This document shows positions 8,401 through 17,038 of a stretch of DNA of 64,000 bases, piece by piece; the first letter of the stretch is position 1, and every line of letters begins with the position of its first letter. The notes beneath the pieces are model-generated. The model saw only the letters and a list, made by a program, of their open reading frames with translations, was not told the origin of the DNA and did not search any database. The position numbers were made by a program, and so were the translations under genes. The stretch spans positions 1 to 64,000 of the forward strand of contig NZ_JARKVC010000039.1 in NCBI RefSeq assembly GCF_029851875.1, read 5' to 3'. Origin of the DNA: Actinomyces sp. (lineage in GTDB: Bacteria; Actinomycetota; Actinomycetes; Actinomycetales; Actinomycetaceae).

Positions 8401-9080
8401 TGCAGCACTTCGTACCTGCGCCGGGAGGCTGGGAGAGCATGGTGGAGGACTGGGAGCGTGAGCTGATCTCGGGCTTGGTGGAGCAGGTGGTCCTCGTCCT
8501 GACCTCTCAGGGAGGGCAGAGCCAGGAGGCGCACGGGACGGCAACCGGGCAGCGCAGCGGTGAGAGCGAGCGCGACAGCCAGATCCTGGCCTCCCTCGAC
8601 TTCGAGACGGAGGAAGCCGCTGGGCAGGATCGCGCAGCGCGCTCGCCTCAGGCCGACGCCGAGCTCACGCCCCTGCTGGAGGTGCTTCTGCCCGAGGCCT
8701 CGGAGGACCCGCTCATCGCCGTCGAGGTCGCTTCGATCACCCGTGAGCGTCTGCGCTGCCTCAAGGCCGAGCGTGCCCAGCTCGTCATGGCGCAGCTGCG
8801 TGAGCCGACGGGGCGGGGCGGAAGCGTGCGGGTAGAGGCCGGTGCGCAGCAGGACTGGCTCGGGGCGCTCAACGACCTACGCCTCGTCCTGGCCCAGCGG
8901 CTCGGGATCGAGGACGCGCAGGCTGCCGAGGAGGTCCACGCCGTCGCCTGGGAGGACCCGCCACAGGACGAGAGCCAGGCCGAGCGCTCGCGGCGTGCGA
9001 TGTCGATGGTCTACGACATGCTCACCTGGTGGCAGGAATCACTACTGACCGTGCTGCTCAGCGGCGATGCGCCCGCCTAG
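8400..9080 (+). CDS. DUF2017 family protein
   Basis: A cytoplasmic, mostly helical, acidic protein of 226 residues, conserved next to clpS across actinobacteria. The mycobacterial homologue (Rv1332) has been described as an oxidative-stress regulator (AosR) that uses a cysteine switch. This protein has only one cysteine (in [10 protein letters not shown]), so an intramolecular disulphide switch is not possible here. A long Gln/Ser/Glu-rich insertion lies at about residues 35-75. The TGATG junction with clpS indicates coupled translation. The family match rests on context and overall layout, and the function here is open. Confidence 0.8.
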   Translation: MQHFVPAPGGWESMVEDWERELISGLVEQVVLVLTSQGGQSQEAHGTATGQRSGESERDSQILASLDFETEEAAGQDRAARSPQADAELTPLLEVLLPEASEDPLIAVEVASITRERLRCLKAERAQLVMAQLREPTGRGGSVRVEAGAQQDWLGALNDLRLVLAQRLGIEDAQAAEEVHAVAWEDPPQDESQAERSRRAMSMVYDMLTWWQESLLTVLLSGDAPA

Positions 9081-9090
9081 TCTCGAAGGC

Positions 9091-9933
9091 GTGAATGACG
9101 CACCGATCGGGATGTTCGACTCCGGAGTCGGTGGCCTGACGGTGGCGCGTGCGGTCCTCGACCAGCTGCCGGGAGAACAGGTGCTCTACATCGGGGACAC
9201 TGAGCACTCCCCGTACGGACCCCGACCGATTGACGAGGTCCGCGAGCTGGCACTGGCTGTGATGGACGAGCTGGTGGACTCCGGGGTCAAGATGCTGGTC
9301 ATCGCCTGCAACACGGCCTCCGCCGCAGTGCTGCACGACGCCCGTCGGCGCTACACCCTGGGCAAGGGGGTGCCGGTGGTCGAGGTGATCCACCCTGCTG
9401 CCCGTGCGGCCGCGAGGGTGACGCGCAACGGCAGGATCGGGCTCGTCGCCACCCAGGGCACGGTTGACTCCCGGGCCTACGCCGATGCCCTGGAGGCGGT
9501 TCCCGGCGTCGAGCTGCTGTCCACCGCCTGCCCGGAGTTCGTCGAGCTGGCCGAGCGCGGCGTGACCACCGGGCCGCAGGTGATGTCACGGGCGGAGGAG
9601 TACCTGCTGCCGCTGCGTGAGGTCGGGGTGGACACCCTGATCCTCGGGTGCACCCACTACCCGCTGCTCATCGGCCCGATCTCCTACGTCATGGGCGAGG
9701 ACGTCACCCTCGTGACCTCGAGCGAGGAGACCGCCAAGGACGTCTACCGTGGGCTGGCCAGCCAGGGCCTGCTGCGTGATCCCGACGCCCCGGCCCCGGT
9801 CCACGAGTTCCGTGCCACGGGTGACCCAGAGTCCTTCGCGGTCCTGGCGCGTCGCTTCCTCGGCCCGGAGGTCACGCACGTCACCCGCTCCGGCCTGGGC
9901 GCTGACTGCCTGCCTGGCGGCTCCACCCGCTGA
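9091..9933 (+). CDS. murI: Glutamate racemase
   Basis: Cofactor-independent racemase that supplies D-glutamate for peptidoglycan. Both catalytic cysteines are visible: ACNTASAA (about 70-77) and GCTHYPLL (about 181-188). The N-terminal signature [12 protein letters not shown] follows directly after the start. An in-frame ATG at 9067 overlaps the DUF2017 gene, but the GTG at 9091 is placed 7 bases after TAGTCT, resembling the leaderless starts nearby, and gives 280 residues, near the family norm. I chose the GTG; the earlier ATG remains possible. Confidence 0.93.
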   Translation: MNDAPIGMFDSGVGGLTVARAVLDQLPGEQVLYIGDTEHSPYGPRPIDEVRELALAVMDELVDSGVKMLVIACNTASAAVLHDARRRYTLGKGVPVVEVIHPAARAAARVTRNGRIGLVATQGTVDSRAYADALEAVPGVELLSTACPEFVELAERGVTTGPQVMSRAEEYLLPLREVGVDTLILGCTHYPLLIGPISYVMGEDVTLVTSSEETAKDVYRGLASQGLLRDPDAPAPVHEFRATGDPESFAVLARRFLGPEVTHVTRSGLGADCLPGGSTR

Positions 9934-9968
9934 CACCCTCCCGTACCCCTTCCCACCCAAGGACCCTC

Positions 9969-10799
9969 ATGAAGATCACCGTCATCGGCTGCACCGGAAG
10001 CATGTCTGGTCCGGACTCCTCGGCCTCGAGCTACCTCGTCCAGGCGCGGGGGCTCTCCCTTGAGGGCGCCGAGCGCACCTACTCGGTGGTTCTGGACCTC
10101 GGGCCAGGTTCCATGGGGCAGATGCTGCACTACGTCGATCCGGCGGATCTTGACGCCCTGGTGATCTCCCACTGCCACGCCGACCACATGGCGGACCTGG
10201 TAGGAATGCACGTCTACCGTCGGTGGAACCCCGCTGGTGCGCTCGGCCCGGTGCTGACCGTCGGTCCTGCGGAGCTGCCGGCCCGCCTGCACGGGGTGGA
10301 CGGCACCGCGGAGACGGAGACCTATGCCACCGAGTTCACCTTCCGTACGGCGGTGCCCGGGCAGAGCATCCAGATCGGACCGATGACCATCACCCCCTTC
10401 CAGGCTCTTCACCCGGTGGAGGCCTACGGCTACCGCATCGAGGGACCGAGTGAGTCCCTGGGGGAGGACGGCCTGCCGGCGCGTGCCGCGATGGCCTTCA
10501 CCGGCGACACCGACCTGACCGAGTCGATCGTGGAGATGGCTGACGGCGTCGATCTCCTCCTGGCCGAGGCGGCCTTCGTCGAGGGACGGGACACCGTGCG
10601 CGGGATGCACCTGACCGGCAAGCGCGCTGGTGAGCTGGCTGCCGGCACTGCTGGCCAGACCCCGCGACGACCGGTGGGGCACCTGGTGCTCACCCACATC
10701 CAGCCGTGGACCGATCCGGGCGTGCCGCTGCGCAACGCCGCCCACGTCTTTGACGGGCCGCTGGAGGCGGCGACGGCGGGTGCCAGCTGGGAGGTCTGA
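9969..10799 (+). CDS. Metallo-beta-lactamase fold hydrolase (Rv1339-like)
   Basis: A 276-residue cytoplasmic hydrolase with the dimetal motif SHCHADHMADL (about 60-70) and further metal ligands around FTGDTDLTE (about 177-185). The start MKITVIGCTGSMSGPDSSAS is typical of the ribonuclease Z-like group found downstream of murI in actinobacteria. The mycobacterial homologue Rv1339 has been reported to be an atypical cyclic-AMP phosphodiesterase, so cAMP breakdown is a reasonable guess, while an RNase Z-like activity is the alternative. It lies 35 bases after murI and is followed after one base by the DUF3054 gene, so murI, this gene and the next probably form one operon. Confidence 0.88.
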   Translation: MKITVIGCTGSMSGPDSSASSYLVQARGLSLEGAERTYSVVLDLGPGSMGQMLHYVDPADLDALVISHCHADHMADLVGMHVYRRWNPAGALGPVLTVGPAELPARLHGVDGTAETETYATEFTFRTAVPGQSIQIGPMTITPFQALHPVEAYGYRIEGPSESLGEDGLPARAAMAFTGDTDLTESIVEMADGVDLLLAEAAFVEGRDTVRGMHLTGKRAGELAAGTAGQTPRRPVGHLVLTHIQPWTDPGVPLRNAAHVFDGPLEAATAGASWEV

Positions 10800-10800
10800 G

Positions 10801-11373
10801 ATGACGGACAAGGCGGCGCTCGGGCCCGGCAAGAGCACGGCGGGGGCGGAGGAGAAGGTGGCTGTCCGTCGTATCTCCTACACGCCTGCGGTGCCCGACG
10901 GCCCGGAGTGTCCCTGGACCCGTGACCGGCGCACACGCTGGTGGCTCGTGCTGCCGGCGGACCTGCTCGCCGTCGTCCTCATCGCCTTCCTCAGCGCCGC
11001 CTCGGTGCATGACACCTCGCAGGCGCCCGCGCTGCTGGCCGCAGGTGCTGTCTCCTTGCTCGCGGGGTGGGTGGCCGCCTGGCTCCTGGCCCGCCCGACC
11101 GACCACCTGGAGGCTGCCGGCCGCGACGGCGTGACCGTCGTGGCCGTCACCTGGGTGGTGTGGGTGGTCGCGCGACTGCTGGCAGGAGCCGATGGCGTCG
11201 TCGGCTTTGCTCTCATGCTCGCCTGCTTCATGCTCATCGGTATGGGTGGCTGGCGGTGGCTCTACGGCTTCGCCAAGGCTCAGGAGTCCTTGACGCCCAA
11301 GGCGGTCCAGCGCCGTCTGGACGCTCAGGAGGCCGCCGGCCTGCAAGACGGCGCGTCCCAGGACGAGGACTAG
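10801..11373 (+). CDS. DUF3054 family membrane protein
   Basis: A 190-residue integral membrane protein with four hydrophobic segments (about residues 48-68, 76-94, 107-127 and 133-155). A polar N-terminus and a charged C-terminus rich in Gln/Glu/Asp would be cytoplasmic. The WLLARPTDHL stretch and the WVVWVVARLLAG segment fit the actinobacterial DUF3054 family, whose function is unknown. The ATG follows the stop of the hydrolase gene after one base. The frame is open further upstream inside that gene, but only this start is credible. Confidence 0.8.
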   Translation: MTDKAALGPGKSTAGAEEKVAVRRISYTPAVPDGPECPWTRDRRTRWWLVLPADLLAVVLIAFLSAASVHDTSQAPALLAAGAVSLLAGWVAAWLLARPTDHLEAAGRDGVTVVAVTWVVWVVARLLAGADGVVGFALMLACFMLIGMGGWRWLYGFAKAQESLTPKAVQRRLDAQEAAGLQDGASQDED

Positions 11374-11446
11374 ACCGTCCGCCGTCGGTCGTCGTCGCGA
11401 CCGTGGTCTTGCGTGAGAGAACGGTCTTGAGGGTGTCGTGATGGGG
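11374..11446. other. Gap between convergent genes
   Basis: Short region between the DUF3054 and rdgB stops. It holds small overlapping inverted repeats (CGGTCG with CGACCG; GACCGT with ACGGTC) that may end transcription from both sides, but none is strong. Confidence 0.3.
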
Positions 11447-12127
11447 TCAGGCCAGCAGCTTCGCCAGGACCGGAGCCAGGTCCCGGAAGGCCTGACCCCG
11501 GTGGGAGATGGCGTTCTTCTCTGAGGCGCTCATCTGCGCGGTCGTCCGCCCGGCTGCGCCAGGCTCGTCCTCCTGGACCGGGACGAAGACCGGGTCGTAG
11601 CCGAAGCCGCCCTCACCAAGCGGGGCCGTGAGCAGGCGGCCTTCCATCGAGCGCTCCACCACGGTCACGGCTGGGGCCTGCTTGGCAGCGTCCTGAGCCG
11701 GTGGAGCCACCAGGACGGCGGCGCAGGTGAAACGGGCCGTGCGGTGGGGGTCGTCGATGTCGGAGAGCTGAGCCAGCAGGAGCTCCAGGTTCGCCGCGTC
11801 GTCGCCGTGGTGACCGCACCAGCGCGCCGAGAAGATCCCGGGGGCACCGCCCAGGACGTCCACACACAGCCCGGAGTCGTCAGCCACCGCCGGCAGGCCC
11901 GTGGCCTCAGCCAGCGCCCGCGCCTTGAGCTCAGCATTGGCTGCGAAGGTCAGTCCGTCCTCCACGGGCTCAGGAGCCTGGAGGGCAGTGGCGGAGATGA
12001 TCTGCTCCGGCGCGAGGCCGGGAACCAGCGGGGTGAGGACCGCGCGCAGCTCGGCCAGCTTGCCGGGGTTGTGGGTGGCAAGCACCAGCCGGGCGCCTGC
12101 GGGCACGGTGACCTGCGTCGTCGTCAT
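11447..12127 (-). CDS. rdgB: XTP/dITP diphosphatase (non-canonical purine NTP pyrophosphatase)
   Basis: House-cleaning enzyme that hydrolyses dITP, XTP and similar nucleotides to monophosphates, keeping deaminated purines out of nucleic acid. The N-terminal ATHNPGKLAEL motif (about 17-27) and the DDSGLCVDVLGGAPGIFSAR segment (about 82-101) are diagnostic. A Glu/Pro-rich stretch near residues 190-200 (DEPGAAGRT) is a mild insertion. It is 226 aa, starts 8 bases after the rph stop on the same strand, and the rph-rdgB pair is a conserved actinobacterial operon. C-terminal segment SEKNAISHRGQAF is also typical. Confidence 0.95.
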   Translation of the reverse strand: MTTTQVTVPAGARLVLATHNPGKLAELRAVLTPLVPGLAPEQIISATALQAPEPVEDGLTFAANAELKARALAEATGLPAVADDSGLCVDVLGGAPGIFSARWCGHHGDDAANLELLLAQLSDIDDPHRTARFTCAAVLVAPPAQDAAKQAPAVTVVERSMEGRLLTAPLGEGGFGYDPVFVPVQEDEPGAAGRTTAQMSASEKNAISHRGQAFRDLAPVLAKLLA

Positions 12128-12135
12128 CGCGCGCC

Positions 12136-12927
12136 TCAGGCGGAGCGGCCCGAGCAGACGGTGAAGGGCTCGCCGGACGGGCCCGCCAGGACCGCCTTCT
12201 GCAGGTCAGCCAGCTCGCCGTTGCCCTTGGTCGCCAGGTCCAGGAGCGCGCACAGCTCGTCCCGGTTGAAGGGAGCGTGCTCGGCCGTGCCCTGGACCTC
12301 GATGAACTTGCCCGCACCGGTCTGGACCACGTTCATGTCCGTGTGGGCGCGCACGTCCTCCTCGTAGGGCAGGTCCAGGCAGGGCACGCCGTCGACGATC
12401 CCGACGCTGATGGCGGACAGCGAGTCGGCGATGACCGGCCTGTCAGAGCGCGGGGTGACCAGTCCTCGCTCGGTGCCCCAGGCCACCGCGTCGGCCAGGG
12501 CCACGTAGGCGCCGGTGACGGAGGCGGTACGGGTTCCGCCGTCGGCCTGCAGGACGTCGCAGTCAAGGGCGATGGTGTTCTCGCCCAGGGCCGCGACGTC
12601 GACGACGCCGCGCAGGGCCCGGCCGATGAGGCGAGAGATCTCGTGGGTACGGCCACCGACCTTGCCTCGCACGGACTCGCGGCCCGAGCGCTCCGAGCCG
12701 GCGCGCGGCAGCATGGCGTACTCGGCGGTGACCCAGCCCTCGCCGCTGCCCTTGCGCCAGCGGGGGACGCCCTCGGTGAAGGAGGCGACGCACAGGACGC
12801 GGGTGCGGCCGAACTCGACCAGGACGCTGCCCTCGCCGTGCTCCTGCCAGCGGCGGGTGATGGTGACAGGGCGCAGCTCGTCGGTGGCGCGTCGGTCCTT
12901 GCGGGTGAAGGTGGATGAAGAAGTCAC
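12136..12927 (-). CDS. rph: Ribonuclease PH
   Basis: Phosphorolytic 3'-5' exoribonuclease that trims tRNA 3' ends. The 263-residue protein shows the family landmarks [13 protein letters not shown] (about 39-51), [13 protein letters not shown] (about 72-84, the usual MLPRAT region) and [19 protein letters not shown] (about 129-147). The start is GTG at 12927, 6 bases after a TAGGCT hexamer, so it is likely leaderless. It is first in the rph-rdgB operon and lies beside a tRNA gene, whose product is a natural substrate. Confidence 0.95.
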   Translation of the reverse strand: MTSSSTFTRKDRRATDELRPVTITRRWQEHGEGSVLVEFGRTRVLCVASFTEGVPRWRKGSGEGWVTAEYAMLPRAGSERSGRESVRGKVGGRTHEISRLIGRALRGVVDVAALGENTIALDCDVLQADGGTRTASVTGAYVALADAVAWGTERGLVTPRSDRPVIADSLSAISVGIVDGVPCLDLPYEEDVRAHTDMNVVQTGAGKFIEVQGTAEHAPFNRDELCALLDLATKGNGELADLQKAVLAGPSGEPFTVCSGRSA

Positions 12928-12933
12928 GCCTGC

Positions 12934-12939
12934 AGCCTA
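12934..12939 (-). promoter_or_regulatory. -10 element, likely leaderless start of rph
   Basis: TAGGCT (minus strand) ends 6 bases before the GTG start of rph. Confidence 0.5.
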
Positions 12940-12949
12940 CCGGCTGCCT

Positions 12950-12992
12950 GGCGGACCACCTCGCACGGGCGGGGGCCGGGGAGCGGTCCGCC
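12950..12992 (-). terminator. Possible terminator after tRNA-Leu
   Basis: GGCGGACC (12950-12957) pairs perfectly with GGTCCGCC (12985-12992) across a 27-base G+C-rich loop, just downstream of tRNA-Leu on the minus strand. The long loop makes this tentative. Confidence 0.35.
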
Positions 12993-13003
12993 GTGGCGCA
13001 CGG

Positions 13004-13084
<81 letters not shown>

Positions 13085-13169
13085 TCGCGGGACAGCCTAG
13101 CGGCTCGAGCCCGGGGCGCCGAACCGGGCTCGAGCGCGGCTGGGACCGTCTCGGCGCCTCACGCACTCG

Positions 13170-13646
13170 TCAGTCCAGGCCGAGCTCCTTGCGCAGGCGC
13201 CCCACGTGCCCGGTGGCCTTGACGTTGTACCTGGCCAGCCTCACGGTGCCGTCCTTGCCCACCACCACGGTGGAGCGGATGACACCGGTCAGCGTGCGGC
13301 CGTAGCTCTTCTTCTCTCCCCACGCACCCCAGGCCTCCATGACCGCGTGGTCAGGGTCGGACAGGAGCGGGAAGGGCAGGGACTGCGTGGCGGCGAAGCG
13401 GGCGATGGCCGCCTGAGAGTCAGGGGAGATGCCGACGACGCCGTAGCCCGCCTGCTCCCACGCGGCCAGCGAGTCGCGGAAGTCGCAGGCCTCCTTGGTG
13501 CACCCCGGGGTCGAGGCGCGGGGGTAGAAGTAGACGACGCACCCTTCGCGGTTGCTCGCTAGCAGGTCAGCCAGGTGCACGGAGGTGCCGGTGGCGTCTG
13601 GGAGAGTGAAGTCAGGGGCGGTCTGACCGGGGGTGAGCTGAGGCAC
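13170..13646 (-). CDS. bcp: Peroxiredoxin, Bcp/PrxQ type
   Basis: Thiol peroxidase (158 aa) that reduces hydrogen peroxide and organic peroxides using thioredoxin. The active-site region YFYPRASTPGCTKEAC (about 40-55) gives the PxxxTxxC peroxidatic cysteine, and a second cysteine five residues later is placed as the resolving cysteine of atypical 2-Cys Bcp enzymes. The usual lysine-aspartate of YPKDxTPGC is replaced by RAS. The GTG start at 13646 is preceded by AGGAG at 6 bases. It stands alone on the minus strand between tRNA-Leu and a small gene. Cytoplasmic, no signal peptide. Confidence 0.93.
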   Translation of the reverse strand: MPQLTPGQTAPDFTLPDATGTSVHLADLLASNREGCVVYFYPRASTPGCTKEACDFRDSLAAWEQAGYGVVGISPDSQAAIARFAATQSLPFPLLSDPDHAVMEAWGAWGEKKSYGRTLTGVIRSTVVVGKDGTVRLARYNVKATGHVGRLRKELGLD

Positions 13647-13715
13647 GGTGGTCTCCTGTGGGTCGGTGACGTTCCATGGTAGGGCCAGGCCGCCGCCTCG
13701 CCAGTGGCAGGCCTC

Positions 13716-13886
13716 TCAGGCAGCGAGGGCCAGAGCGTCGCGGGCGGCCTCGAAGCGCTCCAGCGCCCGCTCCAGGCGGGAGGGGGAGGCGTCAGCAGCC
13801 AGGGAGCTCAGCTCAGCCTGCGCGGCGCTGTACTCGCGCTCGGCGGCCTCTCGCAGGTTCTCGTTCATGTGCATCGTGTTCGTCAT
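13716..13886 (-). CDS. Small hypothetical helical protein
   Basis: I do not recognise this 56-residue protein. It starts MTNTMHMNENLREAAEREYS and is rich in Ala, Glu, Arg and Leu with a heptad-like pattern, so it should be an alpha-helical hairpin or small coiled coil. An AAGGA stretch about 10 bases before the ATG at 13886 supports this start over the earlier in-frame ATGs at 13898 and 13895. It sits between the peroxiredoxin gene and tRNA-Lys. It could be a chance open frame, but the ribosome site and the sensible helical composition argue for a real gene. Confidence 0.45.
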   Translation of the reverse strand: MTNTMHMNENLREAAEREYSAAQAELSSLAADASPSRLERALERFEAARDALALAA

Positions 13887-13898
13887 CAGTCTCATCAT

Positions 13899-14196
13899 CC
13901 TTCTTCAACGTCTTGGCCCCGTAGGGCCCCTCTGCGCCGGGAGTGGATGGCAGGTCGGTCCTGCGCCCGGCATGTGTGGTCTGGCCCGGTCCTCATAGCC
14001 CGCGTGAGGCGGGGGAGTGCCCGGGACGGCACGGCACCTGGCGCGGTTCACGCGGCTCAGGTAGTGCCGACGCAAGGGTGAACGTTCGAGGTAGCCACCG
14101 GTATTCCATGGGGTGACGAGTCGGCCTCGGACGCGTGAGCAGTGGGGGCACCGATCCTTCGATGACCTCGGAGCAGACGTGCTCACGGTGACTGCT
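13899..14196. other. Intergenic, no gene seen
   Basis: About 300 bases upstream of the small gene and downstream of tRNA-Lys. No credible gene, RNA or repeat is visible; a 106-codon open frame here has no start signal or recognisable protein. Confidence 0.5.
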
Positions 14197-14223
14197 GATG
14201 CTTCCGGAAGGATCCGGTGCATC
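14197..14223 (-). terminator. Possible terminator after tRNA-Lys
   Basis: On the minus strand GATGC-A-CCGGA pairs with TCCGG-AA-GCATC around a TCCT loop: two 5-bp stems with a small internal loop, starting about 20 bases after the tRNA 3' end. Confidence 0.4.
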
Positions 14224-14242
14224 ACGCAGCAGCCTTGCGTGG

Positions 14243-14316
14243 TACCCCCTCAGGGACTCGAACCCTGGACACCCTGATTAAGAGTCAGGTGCTCTAACCA
14301 ACTGAGCTAAGGAGGC
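14243..14316 (-). tRNA. tRNA-Lys(CUU)
   Basis: Seventy-four bases on the minus strand. Acceptor GCCTCCT pairs with AGGGGGT (with G-U pairs), the D-arm is AGCTCAGTTGGTTAGAGC, and the T-arm is CCAGGGTTCGAGTCCCTG. The anticodon stem CCTGA/TCAGG encloses CTCTTAA, giving anticodon CUU for AAG lysine codons. CC follows the discriminator A, so CCA is only partly encoded. Confidence 0.95.
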
Positions 14317-14448
14317 ATGTCTCGAAGCGCGTGAGCGCCCGGCGACGGAGGAAGACTCTACGTCGCCGGGGCGCCTGCGTCCAATCGAGAAACCGCAATT
14401 GTGCGTGAATGTGCGGGAAGTCTCAGTGCGGTGGGCTGAGGTGGCGGG

Positions 14449-14886
14449 TCATGGTGTCGGCGGGTTCTCGCCGTCGTCGCCGTGCTGGCGTGCCTTGCGC
14501 TGCCGCTGGACGTCAGCGATCCGAGCCCGGTCCCGCGCCGAGAGCCGCGTGCGGCCCAGCGGCGTGCGGGAGGCCTCTGAGACCTCCCGCCGTCCGGGCT
14601 GGGTGATCCGCCCGGTACGGGCGAACTCGCGGTACTGGGCGAGCTGGCGAGCCTGGTCCTCGTCCAGCCCGCGCCACAGCGGCAGGTCGAGCTTCTTGCG
14701 CTCGCGCACCCGCACGCCCACCTGCCAGCCCATGAGGAAGATGAGGACGACGACGGCCCCGGCGACGAGGGACCTCTCGCCGACCAGCCGTGCGACCGTC
14801 CCGCCGGCCAGGCCCGCGGCCAGCACGGTTCCCGCGGCGATAGCGAGCATCGACAACCAGTAGCGCTGGGACGGGTTGAGCCTCAT
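14449..14886 (-). CDS. Small two-helix membrane protein, unknown function
   Basis: A 145-residue protein starting MRLNPSQRYWLSMLAIAAG. Two transmembrane helices (about residues 12-32 and 39-58) form a hairpin; the rest is a basic cytoplasmic tail rich in Arg, Gln and Asp, with GRREVSEASRTPLGRTRLSA near the middle. The ATG at 14886 overlaps the stop of the proline iminopeptidase gene by 4 bases (ATGA), which fixes the start and shows coupled translation; the open frame extends upstream, but that part is antisense or shadow to the peptidase. I do not recognise the family. Confidence 0.7.
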   Translation of the reverse strand: MRLNPSQRYWLSMLAIAAGTVLAAGLAGGTVARLVGERSLVAGAVVVLIFLMGWQVGVRVRERKKLDLPLWRGLDEDQARQLAQYREFARTGRITQPGRREVSEASRTPLGRTRLSARDRARIADVQRQRKARQHGDDGENPPTP

Positions 14887-15953
14887 GACGCCTCCCCGCA
14901 GACCTGGGAGTCCTGTGCGTCGTGGAGCGGCTGGGAGAGCCGCTCGGCGAGGACGTCGGTCGCCTCGACCAGCGCGGACAGCGTCTCTGGCTCGCAGAAG
15001 GAGTGCCCGGCAGCGGGGGTGATGCGCAGCTCGGCCTCGGGCCAGGCGCGGTGCAGCGCCCAGGCCGTGCCGATCGGGCAGCACATGTCGTAGCGGCCCT
15101 GGACGATCACTCCCGGGACACGGTGCTCGGCCAGGACGCGGGCGCCCTCGATGAGCTGGCCGTCTCGCATCCATCCCTGGTGGTAGAAGAAGTGGTTCTC
15201 GATGCGTGCGAAGGTCACGGCGTAGGCGGGGTCCTGGACCTCGTCGACGTGCGCCTGGTCCCTCAGCAGGGTGGAGGTCGCCGCCTCCCAGGTGGTCCAG
15301 GCGATGCCTGCGGGCCCGTGGACGGCGGGATCGGGGCTGGACAGGAGGTGGTGGTAGCGCTCGATGTAGCCTCCGGGCTCCACGTCCTGGCCCGCCGCGG
15401 CGACGTAGTGCTCCCACTCGTCGGGCCAGACCATGTCGGCGCCGCCAGCCTCGTAGTACCAGTCCAGCTCTCGCTTGCGCAGGGTGAAGATGCCACGCAG
15501 CACCAGGGCCAGGACCCGCTGCGGGTAGGTCTGGGCGTAGGCCAGGGCCAGGGTCGAGCCCCAGGACCCGCCGAAGACCAGCCACCGCTCGACGCCCAGG
15601 TGCGTGCGCAGCCTCTCGATGTCCTCGACCAGGTGCCAGGTGGTGTTGGTGGACAGGTCCGCCTCCGGCTCCCAGGCGTGGGGCAGGGAACGCCCGCAGC
15701 CGCGCTGGTCGAACAGGATGATCCGGTAGCGCTCGGGGTCAAAGAGCTGGCGGTGGGAGGGGGAGCAGCCTCCTCCGGGGCCGCCGTGGAGGAAGACGGC
15801 GGGGATGCCGTCCGGGTTCCCGCACTCCTCCCAGTAGATCTGCTGGCCGTCACCGACGTCGAGCATGCCGGTGGTGTCTGGCGCGATCGTCGGGTAGAGG
15901 CCGCGCAGCGGGCGGGAGGGGACGTCGTCGTCACGCACGGTAGGTGCTGTCAT
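14883..15953 (-). CDS. pip: Proline iminopeptidase
   Basis: Alpha/beta-hydrolase that removes N-terminal proline from peptides (356 aa, cytoplasmic). The oxyanion motif HGGPGGGCSPSHRQLFDPE (about 55-73), the FDQRGCGRS segment (about 79-87) and the nucleophile elbow GGSWGSTLALAYAQ (about 124-137) are characteristic of the S33 family; the catalytic Asp and His are expected around RYDMCCP and AGHSF near the C-terminus. An upstream in-frame start exists at 16061, but the ATG at 15953 begins a normal-length protein (MTAPTVRDDDVPSR). It is followed by the coupled small membrane protein gene. Confidence 0.93.
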   Translation of the reverse strand: MTAPTVRDDDVPSRPLRGLYPTIAPDTTGMLDVGDGQQIYWEECGNPDGIPAVFLHGGPGGGCSPSHRQLFDPERYRIILFDQRGCGRSLPHAWEPEADLSTNTTWHLVEDIERLRTHLGVERWLVFGGSWGSTLALAYAQTYPQRVLALVLRGIFTLRKRELDWYYEAGGADMVWPDEWEHYVAAAGQDVEPGGYIERYHHLLSSPDPAVHGPAGIAWTTWEAATSTLLRDQAHVDEVQDPAYAVTFARIENHFFYHQGWMRDGQLIEGARVLAEHRVPGVIVQGRYDMCCPIGTAWALHRAWPEAELRITPAAGHSFCEPETLSALVEATDVLAERLSQPLHDAQDSQVCGEAS

Positions 15954-16041
15954 GGGCCCTATTGTGACCCATCCGGCTGCGGGTGAGTGTCGCCTCAGCC
16001 ATATCGGCCTCGTGCGGCCGCGGCTGAGGCTGTGAAGACGG

Positions 16042-16047
16042 TACGGT
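16042..16047 (+). promoter_or_regulatory. -10 element, likely leaderless start of the ATP-grasp gene
   Basis: TACGGT ends 6 bases before the GTG start at 16054. Confidence 0.5.
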
Positions 16048-16053
16048 TGCCGG

Positions 16054-16974
16054 GTGACCAAACCGATCGTGACCCTGGCGACCTGTGCTGACTACCCCGA
16101 GCTCGACGTCGACGACCAGGCCCTGCCTGACGCGTTGGCCGAGCGTGGTATCGAGCCGCGTGTCGCCGTGTGGAACGACCCGGACGTCGACTGGGACGAG
16201 GCCGGTATCGTCGTGCTGCGCTCGGTGCGCGACTACGCCAAGAAGCGCAACTACGAGTCCTTCCTGCGCTGGGCGCACTCGGTCCCGCGCCTGCTCAACC
16301 ACCCCGCCGTCGTCGACTGGAACTCGGACAAGCACTACCTCCAGCGCATGGCCGGCCACGGGGTGCCCATGATCCCGACCATGTGGCTGGAGCCGGACCG
16401 GGGCCTGTCCAAGCACCAGGTCCACACCCGATTCCCCGCCCACGGTGACTTCGTGGTCAAGCCGGCTGTCTCCTCCGGCGGGCGCGGCACCGGCCGCTAC
16501 ACGGCCACCGACGCCCGCTCACGCTCGGAGGCCATCAACGACGCCATGCACCACCTGGGGCGCGGACGCACGGTCATGGTCCAGCGCTACCTGGAGGAGG
16601 TCGACCGCAAGGGCGAGCTCTCCCTGGTCTACTTCAACGGCGTGCTCTCCCACGCCGTGGAGAAGGCGCCGATGCTCCACCCCTCCTTCCGCTCGACCGA
16701 CGAGGTCCACGAGGAGATCGTCACCGCCCGTGAGCCCAGCGAGCAGGAGTGGCTGTGGGGCGAGCGCGTGCGCAAGGCGATCCACGGCCTGATCAAGGAG
16801 ACCGCGGGACGCGACATCCAGCTGCTGTTCAACCGCGTGGACGTGGTCTCGGACGGGCAGGGCGGCTTCTACCTCATGGAGGTCTCGCTCATCGACGCAG
16901 GCCTCTACCTGGGCTCGACGCCTGAGGCCCTGACGAACTTCGCCGACGCGATCGCCCAGCGCGCCTTCTGGTGA
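16054..16974 (+). CDS. ATP-grasp domain protein
   Basis: A 306-residue cytoplasmic protein with an ATP-grasp fold: the phosphate loop KPAVSSGGRGTGRY (about 136-149), the MVQRYLEEVDRKGELSLVYF stretch (about 176-195) and the metal-binding FYLMEVSLIDAGLYLG end (about 272-287). Such enzymes join a carboxylate to an amine or thiol through an acyl phosphate. The overall pattern resembles the small stand-alone ligases related to the cycloserine-pathway enzyme DcsG. No biosynthetic genes surround it, so the substrate is unknown. A TACGGT hexamer 6 bases before the GTG suggests a leaderless mRNA. Confidence 0.8.
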   Translation: MTKPIVTLATCADYPELDVDDQALPDALAERGIEPRVAVWNDPDVDWDEAGIVVLRSVRDYAKKRNYESFLRWAHSVPRLLNHPAVVDWNSDKHYLQRMAGHGVPMIPTMWLEPDRGLSKHQVHTRFPAHGDFVVKPAVSSGGRGTGRYTATDARSRSEAINDAMHHLGRGRTVMVQRYLEEVDRKGELSLVYFNGVLSHAVEKAPMLHPSFRSTDEVHEEIVTAREPSEQEWLWGERVRKAIHGLIKETAGRDIQLLFNRVDVVSDGQGGFYLMEVSLIDAGLYLGSTPEALTNFADAIAQRAFW

Positions 16975-17038
16975 GGACCTGACGCCCGGGACCCGTCACA
17001 GGTGGCCACGGGCTCTCGCGACGGGAGACAATGAGGCC

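Noticed and set aside
13905..14225. Open frame of 106 codons near tRNA-Lys
   Set aside because: No start signal, no recognisable family, and composition of non-coding G+C-rich DNA.
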